Shown here in pieces: positions 48,491 through 58,775 of a stretch of DNA of 64,000 nt. Origin of the DNA: Allolobophora icterica (Eukaryota; Annelida; Clitellata; Crassiclitellata; Lumbricidae); assembly GCA_963556255.1 (NCBI GenBank), contig OY744609.1, positions 24,737,634 to 24,801,633 on the forward strand, written 5' to 3'. Numbering within the stretch: position 1 is the stretch's first letter; each line of letters opens with the position of its first letter. The notes under the pieces were generated by a model. It was not told the DNA's origin, made no database searches, and worked only from the letters and a program-made list of their open reading frames with translations. A program made the position numbers and the translations under genes.

Positions 48491-49899
48491 TTTCTCCTAC
48501 CTAAGCATTGAATCACGACTCCATTATTTTCAAATGCAATCAGAAGGCAACCATCTTCACAGATAACATTGTAGGCCTATGCAAAAACCCTATAGTTAGC
48601 ACAACAGACCAACCCATGGATTCTGAAGTAGGCTACAAACTAGGGACCTGCGAATCACAAATTTCCGTCGAATCGAATCTCGAATCGAATCGGGGGTTAA
48701 GATTCGAATCGAATCTCGAATCGAATCAGCGGGTACCAAAACCATGTTTTGATCTTAAAGTAGTGTGTAGCCTATGTGATAGCACAGGCGTACCACCGTA
48801 TCAATAGGCCTATCTCAATAACATTTCTGCAGTTTAAACTCAATTAAACTAATCATTAAGCTAATTAACAGAATAACTTACAAATAATTTATGAGTTAAG
48901 TATTTTCTTTATTGTACCAATTGCATAACCACACTTTGGTGAACATTCATCTAAGCCAGGCATGGGCAACTTCTTTTAGGCCTAATAGAGGGCCGCCCTA
49001 AGATTTTAAGGGCAGCTCTGGGCCGTATGCCAATCGCAGGCTAATTTTTGCAGATTAATCTGCCCCAGAAAATGAGAAAATATTAATTTCGGTTAAACTT
49101 CAAGTTTAAAATAAATGAATATAATTTTTATGATGAAAACATAATTTTCCTAATGCCTACAGTTCTACACTACAATAAAAAAACAAAATATGTTTCAAGT
49201 TTCTTCAGTTTTAAAAATACATAAAACTGTTAGTCTGTACAATTCATCCATTTGCTAGATGTGCAATATTTAATATAGGCCCTATAATAATGATTAAGGT
49301 GAGATCTGACACTGCACCGGATTCAACAATTAGTTTACAACCAAAGTGTATAGAAGGCCAAGTGTGCCCACTCCAGGCTTTAACACTGCGTCGTTTATGT
49401 CCTTCGTGTTTTCTTTCGCCAGGTGGCGGCAGCGTAGATTTGTGTTGGCCTGCCGGAACTCGGCAATGTTTACGCTATTTGTGTAGAAAAGAATTTGTGT
49501 ATTGAATAATTTCACCTATTTTTCACTTATTTTGCCGTGTTTTCAATTTTCGTAGACTTGACACGTAAGTGTTTTGGATATTTAATGGCGTTGGCGTTGC
49601 AGAATATTAAAATGTAACATTTATTAAGAGTTTCGTGCTAGTTTGTGATAAAATTATACGGACAGTCGCCGTCTGCGTCAAAATGTCACAGATAGGCCTA
49701 TGTATATGTAAATGTACACGATTTCATATAGCGACCGTATGGCCTCAACCCTGCTTATTTTTCAATGAATTGATCGGGTGATGTCCTTCACCATCGCTAA
49801 CCGTTTGATTAGGCACCACGCCATTTAAGTTCTTCGTGCACGGACCGTACTAACCCCTGTATATGAGTTAACATTCTCGGACACTCTATGAATACTTGG

Positions 49900-50130
49900 A
49901 GGTGATCGATTCTGTAGTGGTTAGCGTGCAGAACTGTTAACTGGGAGGTCGGGGCTTCAAATCCCCACCAGGGCAGAAATTTGGTTCGAGATTTCTGCTC
50001 CACCTGCACCCGTTTGGAAGATAAGACGCAGAGGGAGAGGTCTGGCCACCGAGATCCACCCGCACTCTTATGCCGAGGTTAAGAAAATGTAGTCGCTAAC
50101 ATTTCATACTCATGGCTTCCTCAGGGCTGG
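49900..50130 (+). mobile_element. tRNA-derived SINE-like sequence
   Basis: A tRNA-like head has TAGTGGTTAGCGTGC as A box, a GTTAA at the anticodon position, and GGGCTTCAAATCCCCACC as B box. The fold is imperfect, and a non-tRNA body follows (CACCTGCACCCG, GTCTGGCCACCGAG). It is probably a SINE copy from a tRNA-Asn-like ancestor rather than a working tRNA. Confidence 0.5.
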
Positions 50131-50393
50131 CTTAAGAGAATGCTGCTCTTCATACTTCTACTTGTTTTTCGTATGAATTATACATAGCCTAACTATAGAA
50201 GGACAAGCACATTAAAAATGGCACAGATACACGAGTTAACGTTCTAGGATGGTACATTACGAATAATTATGGATTGTGGTGGTATTTCGTGTTTCCTATG
50301 AATTACACATAGCCTATAGTTTTAGCAGAAAAGCTAGTCTTATTTTGCGAATCAGGTACAATACTGTACGTGGTTGTTTATGTGCAGTTCGCA

Positions 50394-50756
50394 ATGTCCA
50401 CCACCACCAGAAACAGCCACTGTTTTGTTCCTGGATGCAAAACTGGTTACAGAAGGAAAGTCAAATCAGAGACAGAAGTTAAATGTAGCCTTTTTTCACC
50501 ATCTGCCAAGAACCTTCTACTATGGAATAAGGCTATACCTCGTGCAGACAAAGAGTTGAGCCTCAAAGATCGTGTTTGCGAATTACATTTTCATTCTCAC
50601 CATATTATTCGTGAAGATAAATTTACTGTGGGCGGTGAGACAGTTATTCTGCCACGTGGAAGGCCTCTGCTACATGCAGATGCAGTGCCATGCATTTTCC
50701 CAAATCTTCCACAGTACTTTAGCCAACAAGTTACCAAACCACTACCAATTGGATAA
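50394..50756 (+). CDS. THAP-domain protein (transposon-borne or domesticated remnant)
   Basis: A 120-codon frame encodes a THAP zinc finger, a DNA-binding module of the C-x4-C ... C-x2-H type. The ligands are C10, C15, C62 and H65. The AVPCIF box (usual AVPTIF) follows at 97-102 and the frame ends ...QQVTKPLPIG. The protein stops soon after the domain. Downstream, sequence from 50790 belongs to a LINE, so the rest of any transposase is gone or interrupted. The start was taken at MSTTTRNSHC because THAP domains begin within a few residues of the N-terminus. Confidence 0.7.
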   Translation: MSTTTRNSHCFVPGCKTGYRRKVKSETEVKCSLFSPSAKNLLLWNKAIPRADKELSLKDRVCELHFHSHHIIREDKFTVGGETVILPRGRPLLHADAVPCIFPNLPQYFSQQVTKPLPIG

Positions 50757-50789
50757 CTTTATGTATAAGTTGTCAACAACTTGCTACCG

Positions 50790-50996
50790 GAAGTATTCTT
50801 AACTTTTAGCACCAAGGTAGTAGATGTGCATGATCATTGTACAAGGGCCTCCTTTGGTTTATGTGTCTTTTACGCACGTACTAATTACCGGCGATTTTCA
50901 GTTTGTTGCATTTGTCTTAAAATTTGGAATGCTGTACCAATGAATATTCCAAATGCACCCACTTACATGCGATTTAAGGCACTCTGGAGTAGTTGA
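50790..50996 (+). mobile_element. LINE C-terminal fragment
   Basis: Reads STKVVDVHDHCTRASFGLCV, FYARTNYRRFS and KIWNAVPMNIP. This corresponds to the ...ARTNYGKFS...PKIWNSIP end of non-LTR reverse transcriptases. It directly follows the THAP frame. Sequence to about 51480 (two TCCTACAAGACTTCTCCGGTAG words and a CTTACTTACTTAC tail) probably belongs to its 3' UTR. Confidence 0.6.
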
Positions 50997-51669
50997 GTAA
51001 ATGAGTAACTACTTGAAGAACTGTTGAAAGATTGGATACATTGTGGATAGCTTGGGTGTTCCAATACATAACTTCACATTAATTGTTTTGATGGTCTTAA
51101 TGTTCTTAGTTACCGGTACTGTTAGCATCATTGTTTTGATGCTTTCAATGTCTCGGTCGAAAGGCTTTATCCTACAAGACTTCTCCGGTAGCTGACATAC
51201 TTGTTGGTTTTTAGCAATGGTGATTAATGTTAGTGCTATGATTGCTATTATTAAGACAGTGCTGTGTGTATGTAATGTCCGGTGTTTTTTGTGTTATAAT
51301 GAGCATGTGATTTGATATGTATTATTTGGACGACCAGCAAGATGAGTCCTACAAGACTTCTCCGGTAGCCTGCCACTATATCTGTATAATATGTTATTGC
51401 TGTGATTGTTTACTTTCGTGGCGACTAAACTACTTACTTACTTACTTTACAGCTGATTATCCAACCATTGTCCAATAAAGAAAGAGGGTTACCCTAATTT
51501 AGCGTGGCTTATGGCCCATCTAGGCCACCTTTGTTCCCTAGACAATGATCGAGTGTTAATGAACTATGTGATGTAGATAATTGTTTTATGCATTGTGTTT
51601 CTGGGAACAATAAAGTCAGTACTATCCACATCATAATATGGTTGTTGTATATGCATGGATGTTAATGTG

Positions 51670-51930
51670 TTAAAGATAAGTAAAGATAAGTTTACGGCTA
51701 CCGATTTCTTGAACTTCTTCCAGTCTAAGATTGAGTCCACACGACCCGTGAAAGAGGAAGAGAGTGTAAAGATGGAGCATAAGTAGCGAGGAGCTGTGCC
51801 CAAGACGCTTTGCCAGACAAGAGAGCAGAGCCGATACAGGATGCGCTGCAGAAGGGGAGCCAGTGTAAAGTACGATGCATATAGGAGGATACACTACCAT
51901 AACGAGGTATAGATCCAACAAGGCGCACCG
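51670..51930 (-). mobile_element. LINE C-terminal fragment, antisense
   Basis: Minus-strand sequence reads TLHWLP, then ILYRLCSLVWQSVLGTAPRYL and FTGRVDS across two frames. This is the HWLP ... YK-LAP-YL block of CR1/L2-like elements. Confidence 0.6.
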
Positions 51931-52024
51931 CAGACCGTAAGACCCTATCAAGGGCGGACTTGAGGAAGACCAGTGTTAAGAAAAGAGCAATAGTCTAGAC
52001 AGAACAGACGAAAGCGTGACAGTG

Positions 52025-52800
52025 CTCTCTTGTGGTTCCGCTCTTTCCTCTCTGACAGATCCATCTCTGTGGTCTTTGGAACCCATTGCACTCCTTGGGT
52101 CGCTGTTCTCGTTCCTCTGCTCTTCATACTCTATACTTCGGACCTCGGGTTGACTTTGGTAATGTATCGCAATCTTGCTTTTATCATCTATGCCAGCTTC
52201 GATCCATCTGCAGGAGTATTTCGGTCCATGCTGTCTCTACACTGGTCCACACCTTGATCTGCACTCGGGATGACTTTGGTAATGCTGTGTACACTGGCAT
52301 TTCCTCCTCCAATATACACAAACTTCAGTCTATACTCAATGCTTCTGCTCGGGTGATATTCCTAAGTGTGCCCACATCTCTGCCTTTATTCGTGACTCCC
52401 TCCACTGGCTTCCTGCCCAACAGAGAATTCAGTTCAAAAGCATCACCCTCGTGCGCAACTACCTCACTGGGTCTGCAGCACCGTCTGCTCCATCTTACCT
52501 AATGAATTTCTGCACACCCGGTTCTTCCCTGCCTGAGAGGGCCTCCTTGCGATCCTCGGCCCGTGGCCTTATGGTTGTTCCGCGTATGCACTCTTCCACG
52601 GCCCAATCCAGGAGCTTTGCTTATGTGGGTCTTTCGGCCTGGAACAGTCTTCCCCAGTCCTTCCGCTAAGAGCTTCTTGTCTTCTCTCCTCTTCAGTTCC
52701 GTAGACGCTTGAAAACCTTTCTTTTTGCCTGTTTTGGCAGTGATGCGGGTCGAGAGCGCCACTGATTAGAGTGGCGCTATATAAATGTTCAATTACAATT
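52025..52800 (+). mobile_element. CR1/L2-like LINE family B, internally deleted
   Basis: Starts in the reverse transcriptase (LWFRSFLSDRSISVVFG, VLVPLLFILYTSDL). It skips most of the palm and resumes with RDDFGNAVYTG, KLQSILNASARVI, SAPSYLMNFCTPGSSLPERA, GLMVVPRMHSSTAQ and AWNSLPQSFR. The 3' stem-loop GCGCCACT-GATTAG-AGTGGCGC and an ATTACAATTAC tail close it. It lies inside the 48641-53166 composite. Confidence 0.85.
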
Positions 52801-53526
52801 ACCTGCATTATAATACTATCTATTACCTGTATGCTCAGCGGGTAGATGCATGCATTATAATTTTATGTAGGCCTAATTACATACCCCGAGCAATAGTACT
52901 ATACGATGTTTCGGCATTGCGAATAATGCTGCACGCCAACATCATTTCACAATGGCGCCACCTGGCGAAAGGAAACTCAAAAGGACCGCGTAAAATCGGG
53001 AGTGAGCACACTTGGCCTTCTATACACTTTGGTTTACAACAAAGGGCTAATCATTTTTCCAAAAAAGATTCGAAATTTTTCGAATCGTGACATCATTTTC
53101 GAATCGAATCGAATACCGCCGCCCGATTCGTTTTCGAATCGAATATCGAAGCTTCGCAGGTCCCTACTACAAACTTTCTCACTTTTTTCACATGCACTGG
53201 TTTCAAGAAAAAAAATCACAGTGAAGTGCATAATACATGTGCAAGTATTGAAATGGTTGAACAGTACTTACGACAGAGCAGTCTGAGGTTGATTATATTA
53301 GGACACAAAAGTTATTTTGTTGCCTAAAAAATCTCTAAAATTTTTGATGAATTTGGCCAAGTACCCGGAAAAATACTCAAATGACGTCCCTGCCCCCCCA
53401 ACGCTGAGATGACGTCCATGGTCATTCCGTTATAAACTGAATTAAGACTCTTCTGCCTAACTTGCTGATCCACCGTAGCTTCACTTAATCTGGTTACTCT
53501 GACTCACTGGATATAAATCGGGGCGT

Positions 53527-53760
53527 GGGGCGTGGTGGCTCAGTGGTAAGTCTTATGACCGGAGGGTTGCAGGTTCGAATCCCGGGCCACTCTAGCCGCT
53601 GCGTACGGACCTTGGGCAAGTCCTTCACTCGCAATTGCTCGTGGCGCTTCGGCGTGAAAATTCCAGCATAGTATCAAATGCTGTAGTCCGGAGCGCCTCT
53701 GAGTAGTAGTAGACTTCGAGAGGCGCTATAGAAATATCCGGAATAAAATTATAAATATAT
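53527..53760 (+). mobile_element. tRNA-derived SINE, second copy
   Basis: Same family as 18902-19144: A box TGGCTCAGTGGT, B box GGTTCGAATCC, body GACCTTGGGCAAGTCCTTCA, stem-loop GAGCGCCTCTGAG ... GAGAGGCGC, end TATAGAAATATCCGGAATAA. It has a shorter anticodon-arm region than the first copy. Confidence 0.88.
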
Positions 53761-54648
53761 AATCGGGCTTCTAAAGGGGGTTACGATATTGATTGACTGC
53801 GGTCTCATTCGATTGATGCCTATTGTGCATTATGATAATTATTATGGGCGCTATGAAATCGGTTTGTGATTAGATTAACATCCATCCTCAGACGATATAT
53901 CTTGAGACATATGTAGGCTATACCCATTAACCTGGGAACCTGGTAGCATCCCATCGACTTGGACTGCTGCCAACCGCGTATATATCAATTGCCTTATCCC
54001 TATCTCCATCCAGTGCGCTCTGGATATACTTACAAGCGATGAAACGAATCCGATTCAGCGAAGAAACTTCTCGACGGTTCGTACGTTCGTTCGTTGCTCA
54101 CGAAGGAGTTAGAAGAAATCGGTGTCGTACAGGTGCCCGTCTCCTTAAGTAATTCACACCTGTAGGCCTCTACTGTAGGTATTTAAATACAGCGTTGGTT
54201 CTCGCATAAATTCCATGTGACCATGCAGTGAACTGTAGTTGGCCAAAGTCTCAACAACGCTCATCCATGACGACGTAGTTGATACCGACCAATCGGTTTA
54301 GGGTCAGCATGTCCTTGGTCTACTAAAAATTACAACAGACCATATGTGCGGGTGTACACACGCACACCCAGAGATAGAGAGACAGACAGAGACAGTTAAA
54401 AAGGCCAACACAGCCGCACAATCCAAATATACAGAGTGGGCATCCAATAACGTCTTCTGGTTCTCTGCCTTCAGGCAGGTTCAAAGTCTTCTCGATGTTG
54501 AATCTCTTCTTCGAGTCTCCTATCTCTCCTTCATCTAGCATCAGCTGTATTGATCTTCCCCTTGTCCTTCTCCCCTAACTTAACCCCAAACTGGGCCAAA
54601 CATATAACGACCAGACCCGAAGGAAATTAGACAAATAAAGCAACGAGG
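53761..54648. other. No gene seen
   Basis: Non-coding sequence of mixed composition. No repeat family or exon could be assigned. Confidence 0.4.
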
Positions 54649-54918
54649 ATGAACGAGGAAGAGAAACAATTGCAAGGAGGTAGCGGATCGACTAAGAAAG
54701 TTCGGCAGTTCTGTATTATCTGGGTTCCTGTGGCATACACGCGAAGAGCACTCTGGACGAATCCAGAAAAACCCGTTCTTTATTACCCGAATCACGCATT
54801 CCTCCGCCTGTCGATAAAAGCTAGTTCGCTCAAGCGTCAAAGAAGAGTGTTTGGGTGGGGAGGGTATACTATTAAAGCGGTCGCAGCAGCAGTTGTCCTT
54901 GGTCTACTCATCATTCAG
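54649..54918 (+). CDS. Possible first coding exon of a type II membrane protein
   Basis: From ATG at 54649 (GAGGATGAACG, G at -3) the frame runs 90 codons to a donor ATTCAG|GTGCGC. Without splicing it stops at 54927. It reads MNEEEKQLQGG..., a basic cytoplasmic stretch (KRQRR) and then a hydrophobic segment (YTIKAVAAAVVLGLLIIQ) just before the donor, the layout of a signal-anchor exon. No downstream exon was found in the window, so this is tentative. Confidence 0.3.
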
Positions 54919-55270
54919 GTGCGCTAAGTGGCAGTTTCAGGCGTCGTAATTAAATCGTTGACCTTACGCATAATATAGTTAAACTCTACCTGGACCATAG
55001 AAACATTAGCAAACAACCGTTGCGCCATTAACAACGCCAACCATCATTAAACGACCGGCACCACTACAACGCACAGCTCTAAGCAAACATGCAGTGACAT
55101 GCAGGAACTTGGAAGGGATATGGACATGCTGACAAGGAGGTACGCCGACGGACTGTGTTCAAGACAGGAGCAGACTGAAGTTCATTGAAACTATATCCCC
55201 AGTCGTGATAGAAATTAACAACAAATGAATAACAAATTTGTGGATGAAGTTCGAGGCGACGAAGCCAACA

Positions 55271-55741
55271 GGGCATCCGTTTAGTATGTATGCAGAAATC
55301 CGGAAAAAACTGTCTCTGTTTTACCTCTGTACGCAAGTGTACTCTTTTACACCCCCACCTGCGTACATACGCGTGACGCACCCCCACCCCAGATTGAGAC
55401 GTTTAATCCATGGGTCAGGACACAGGCTGTGTCGAACTCGCTGCTGAGCTGCGTGATAGTTTAATAATAACAGTCAGAGGTGAGATGGTATAGGGCCTAC
55501 AAGTGACCTCTCTCCCACAGTCCTACTTCTCCCGGTAGTACTTGTCTGATAGCTGAAAAAATGAACTGTAGCTCATTTGAAGGCCAATCAATTTGAAGGC
55601 CAATAGACAAATTAAAGGTACCCCACATCCTCCCAATTTCCTATACGTACGTACAGTACCAGTACTCCCCTATAAGCAAGTATATGCTTTTGGGTTAACC
55701 TCCACCCCTCCAGTACGCGTACATACTAAATGGATGGCCCC
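55271..55741. mobile_element. MITE with GGGCATCC termini, second copy
   Basis: Ends GGGCATCCGTTTAGTATGTATG / GCGTACATACTAAATGGATGGCCC. The interior matches 16557-16996 in the same order (AATCCATGG, CTCGCTG-TGAG-TG, TAGTTTAATAATA, TCCTACTTC, GGCCAATCAATTTGA). Non-coding. Confidence 0.7.
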
Positions 55742-56213
55742 AGAGGACAAGTCAGTCTCCCCGTGTGAAAGACCCCATCAAACGCTCTTCGAAACCACTT
55801 CTTCACGTTGACCATGGCCAACCCAATCGCCCATTACAAATAAGTGGACAGTGCAGAAGAGATCTGCTGCCGTACGTGTCTGTGCAGGGCAGACACGCCA
55901 GTAGACTCTGCATCTACCATTAAACCATGATCCCAGCCAAAGCATGTGCAAACCGTATACACCAGTAAGAAAAGAAGTCCTTATTGTAGCGCCAATACGA
56001 ATCAGCAACTGTCCGTCCCAACACACAACATTTTTGGGACACCATTAATTAATTATTCATCACAAGGTGACAACAGCCGGCACCATGGCAACGACTGTCG
56101 TCATGACGACCCTCACGCATTGGACTCTGGATTAATCACATGACGAATTTCCTCAACGCATACGAGATCAGGCTGCATACATAATTTATCATTTGCATCC
56201 TAAGAAAGACCGA
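55742..56213. other. No gene seen
   Basis: Non-coding DNA between two MITEs, with no supportable exon. Confidence 0.4.
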
Positions 56214-56216
56214 TAA

Positions 56217-56663
56217 GGGGTCGTCCATAAAGGACGTCCGCAAAATATGACCTACTTTGGACCTCTCCCTCCCCCTTGTCCGCAAACAACCTTACCACCC
56301 CTTCCTCCCCTCTGCGGACGTCCGCACGCCTAATACTTTTAATGTTGTCATCATTATTTTTACAATTATTCCACAATTTGTGTGTACGTCTAAGTGACAG
56401 TTTGGGTTTCATATCGCAGAACGTGCAGTAATAAAAACCTCTTTAAAGTCGCACTAAAGGTTATACCATGCATCATGCATGAAGTTTTAGGCAATCACTT
56501 CACTGACCGTTCATCTTTTGGGGAAGGTTGAAACAAGGTGGTGGTTAAAAAACTATCAAATTTAAAAGTTTAGATGCAGACGTCCGCACTGGTCATAACC
56601 CTCCCTCCCCCTTGTCCGCATTTTGATGACCCCTCATTGCGGATGTCCTTTATGGATGACCCC
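56217..56663. mobile_element. PIF/Harbinger-like MITE, second copy
   Basis: Flanked by TAA (56214-56216, 56664-56666). Termini GGGGTCGTCCATAAAGGACG / GTCCTTTATGGATGACCCC. The interior matches 36349-36800 in the opposite orientation, including the GCGGACGTCCGC palindromes. Confidence 0.78.
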
Positions 56664-56666
56664 TAA

Positions 56667-57265
56667 GACCTTTAAAGAAATAAATAACACCATTCATTGC
56701 AATTAATTTACTGATCTTAGTTAAATAAATAACAAAATAAGAACAAACTCTGCGAGTTTAGTTAACAAGAACAGGCAACACTTAGAGAGAAAATTATTTG
56801 AACAAGAAAATTGGTTTAAACAAAGCACTAGAAACTTATGACACCGCTGAAAATGTTTAAAATTATATTGACATATTAATGGACTCTGTTTTCCTTGTAA
56901 TCACGAATGTAATCAATTCACTAGTTTCGTAAATTCTAAAGCCAACACGTCGCACTGCGTACACCACCACCTCCACCTATCACGGCCAGACTCACAGATT
57001 TAAGTCTGCATTTAAATCAATCAAAAAGATCACTTACAATAATTCTTATGAGAAACTAAAAGAAAAGATCACAACTAACTTAATGCCTTTAGTCTGCAAA
57101 ACATGAATAATTAGAACAGCAACAGAGAGAAATCACCTGTACAATTATTAATAAAATTAATAAAAACAATTCTTCCAATAACTTACAACAAGCAACAAAG
57201 CAACTGATGTGGAACACCAGTTACTGACAAAACAGTGTAAGAACAAAAACTTGTGCATGCACAGC
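56667..57265. other. AT-rich stretch, no gene seen
   Basis: No reading frame or repeat could be supported. A-rich words (AATAAATAAC, AAAAGATCAC) dominate. Confidence 0.4.
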
Positions 57266-57465
57266 ATCTCCTTTGAATAACTTAAAACCATTTCTCTGGT
57301 GCTGAAAGGTTATCGATCTCCTTTGAATAACTTAAAACCATTTCTCTGGTGCTGAAAGGTTATCGATCTCCTTTGAATAACTTAAAACCATTTCTCTGGT
57401 GCTGAAAGGTTATCGATCTCCTTTGAATAACTTAAAACCATTTCTCTGGTGCTGAAAGGTTATCG
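57266..57465. repeat. Four identical 50-bp tandem repeats
   Basis: The unit begins ATCTCCTTTGAATAACTTAA and ends GGTGCTGAAAGGTTATCG. Four copies in a row appear identical base for base. The 50-bp period is not a multiple of three. The lack of divergence implies very recent expansion or an assembly artefact. Confidence 0.95.
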
Positions 57466-58370
57466 AAAATTAACAGGACAACGACAACTGAAAGAAGGGA
57501 ATGAAGAGATAGAAACAGTCTGACCTCAAAGCAGGGTCAGAATATGTGATGGGTATCTTAACAGGTGTTGATATCTCTACAGAAGTTGGATATTCTCATA
57601 GGAGACCGATATCCCACGCACATGAGACAGATATATTCACATGCACATGAGACGGTGGTTATCTGAGAGAATCACAGTCCACAAGAAGGCAGAGGAAGAG
57701 TGCTCAAAGTATCATTGCAATGCCCTATGACTGTATGACATACAGATCAGTTTCCTATCCAACAAATATCTTCATAAAACAATCGAAACCTATATTCAGT
57801 TTGCATTACACAAGCCCTTCAACAACTTAACCATTCAACTCCCAAACAACGAAACCCCCTAGTCTCTCCAGCGCACAATTGTCTTCCAATGCACGAGTGG
57901 ATTTTGCAGGACAAGTGAAAACCCCCAAACAGTCACGGATCACAATTTCAGCAGAACGTCTCTAAGGTAAGCCGATGTGTTAATAAATTCCCCAACACCA
58001 GAATATGTCTATGGAACGCTAAGGATTCATTAATTTCACCAGCACTAGGGTCAAGCCTACGGAATCTAGTCAGTTAATTTAATCAGCACTAGACACATGT
58101 GTATGGAAAGGTGGTGAGTGAAGCAAAAGCATGACAAAAGTAGGGTCAGCCAATGACAAAATACAAATCACCTCCATGGAAGAGAACTGTCATGCATTCA
58201 GAAGAGGTCAGTGTATTACTATTTTCTCTTACTGAAGTCCAACTTATTGGTAGACCAAACAAAACATATCAGCTGTTAAGCTTTTACAGCAACAGAAAAC
58301 CAGTTCCATGAAAATTATCATAGGACACAACAAAAACAGAAACCCAAAATACGACCACCAGATGGCCTGA
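57466..58370. other. 3' flank of the zinc-finger gene, no other gene seen
   Basis: Contains no supportable coding exon. On the minus strand it lies downstream of the second finger exon and may hold its 3' UTR; no clear polyadenylation signal was fixed. Further alternative exons could lie beyond this region. Confidence 0.35.
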
Positions 58371-58775
58371 TTACACCTGAGCAAACTGTGTTGTCCAAGT
58401 TTGATCATATCCATGCTCACTCTCCATGTGATTTCGAAGGTAGCCGACCTTGTAGAAGACTCGGTGACAGCCGCGAAACTGACATGGAAAGGAGAACTCG
58501 CGTTCAATGCCAAATGGTCTTCCGTGTTTCTCTCTCTGGTGCCAAGTCATATGCTTCTTCTGAATAAAAGTTCGACCACAGCCCTCATATTGGCAGATAA
58601 AAGGCCTGACCACTGCTCGGGAAGCCGAGGACCTGGGTTGCAGCGGATGAGATAATAGATCTACAGACGAATAATTCCTATGATTCTGTGCAGACTGTTT
58701 TTCTTCTCCATGTTCCTCCTCTTGTTGCCATCTGCATATGTAGCCAGAGCCTGTGCTCACGTCATTCCTGCCGAA
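58371..58775 (-). CDS. Zinc-finger gene, finger exon B (terminal)
   Basis: Begins after acceptor TTTCTGTTTCAG in phase 0 and encodes 134 residues to TAA at 58371. The lead is basic and Ser-rich, followed by fingers FICQYEGCGRTF...H-QREK-H and FPCQFRGCHRVF...H-MESE-H. Spacing (4, 12, 4), the 13-residue inter-finger linker and the HGY after the last His match exon A, so A and B arose by duplication. The finger helices differ (QKKHMTW/KVGYLRN versus RKDHLIR/KNASLHR), implying different DNA targets. Confidence 0.82.
   Translation of the reverse strand, partial: FGRNDVSTGSGYICRWQQEEEHGEEKQSAQNHRNYSSVDLLSHPLQPRSSASRAVVRPFICQYEGCGRTFIQKKHMTWHQREKHGRPFGIEREFSFPCQFRGCHRVFYKVGYLRNHMESEHGYDQTWTTQFAQV

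Larger units (their letters stand above)
48641..53166. mobile_element. Large composite DNA transposon with 8-bp target duplication and THAP frame
   Basis: Termini TAGGGACCTGCGAA / TTCGCAGGTCCCTA are flanked by an exact CTACAAAC duplication (48633-48640, 53167-53174). Both ends carry TCGAATCGAATC words. Longer subterminal inverted repeats (around 49330-49430 and 52945-53045, sharing GTGTATAGAAGGCCAAGTGTG and CGCCAGGTGGCG) match. Inside lie a THAP-domain frame, a tRNA-derived SINE, LINE fragments of at least two families on both strands, and a probable hAT-like left end (CAGGCATGGGCAACTT at 48957). An 8-bp duplication fits hAT or P-type elements; THAP domains occur in P-element transposases. 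The LINEs and SINE are later insertions. Confidence 0.75.

Noticed and set aside
49905..49980. tRNA gene
   Set aside because: A and B boxes are visible but the cloverleaf is imperfect and a non-tRNA body follows; called a SINE instead.
57266..57465. CRISPR array
   Set aside because: The repeats are contiguous with no unique spacers and the genome is eukaryotic.
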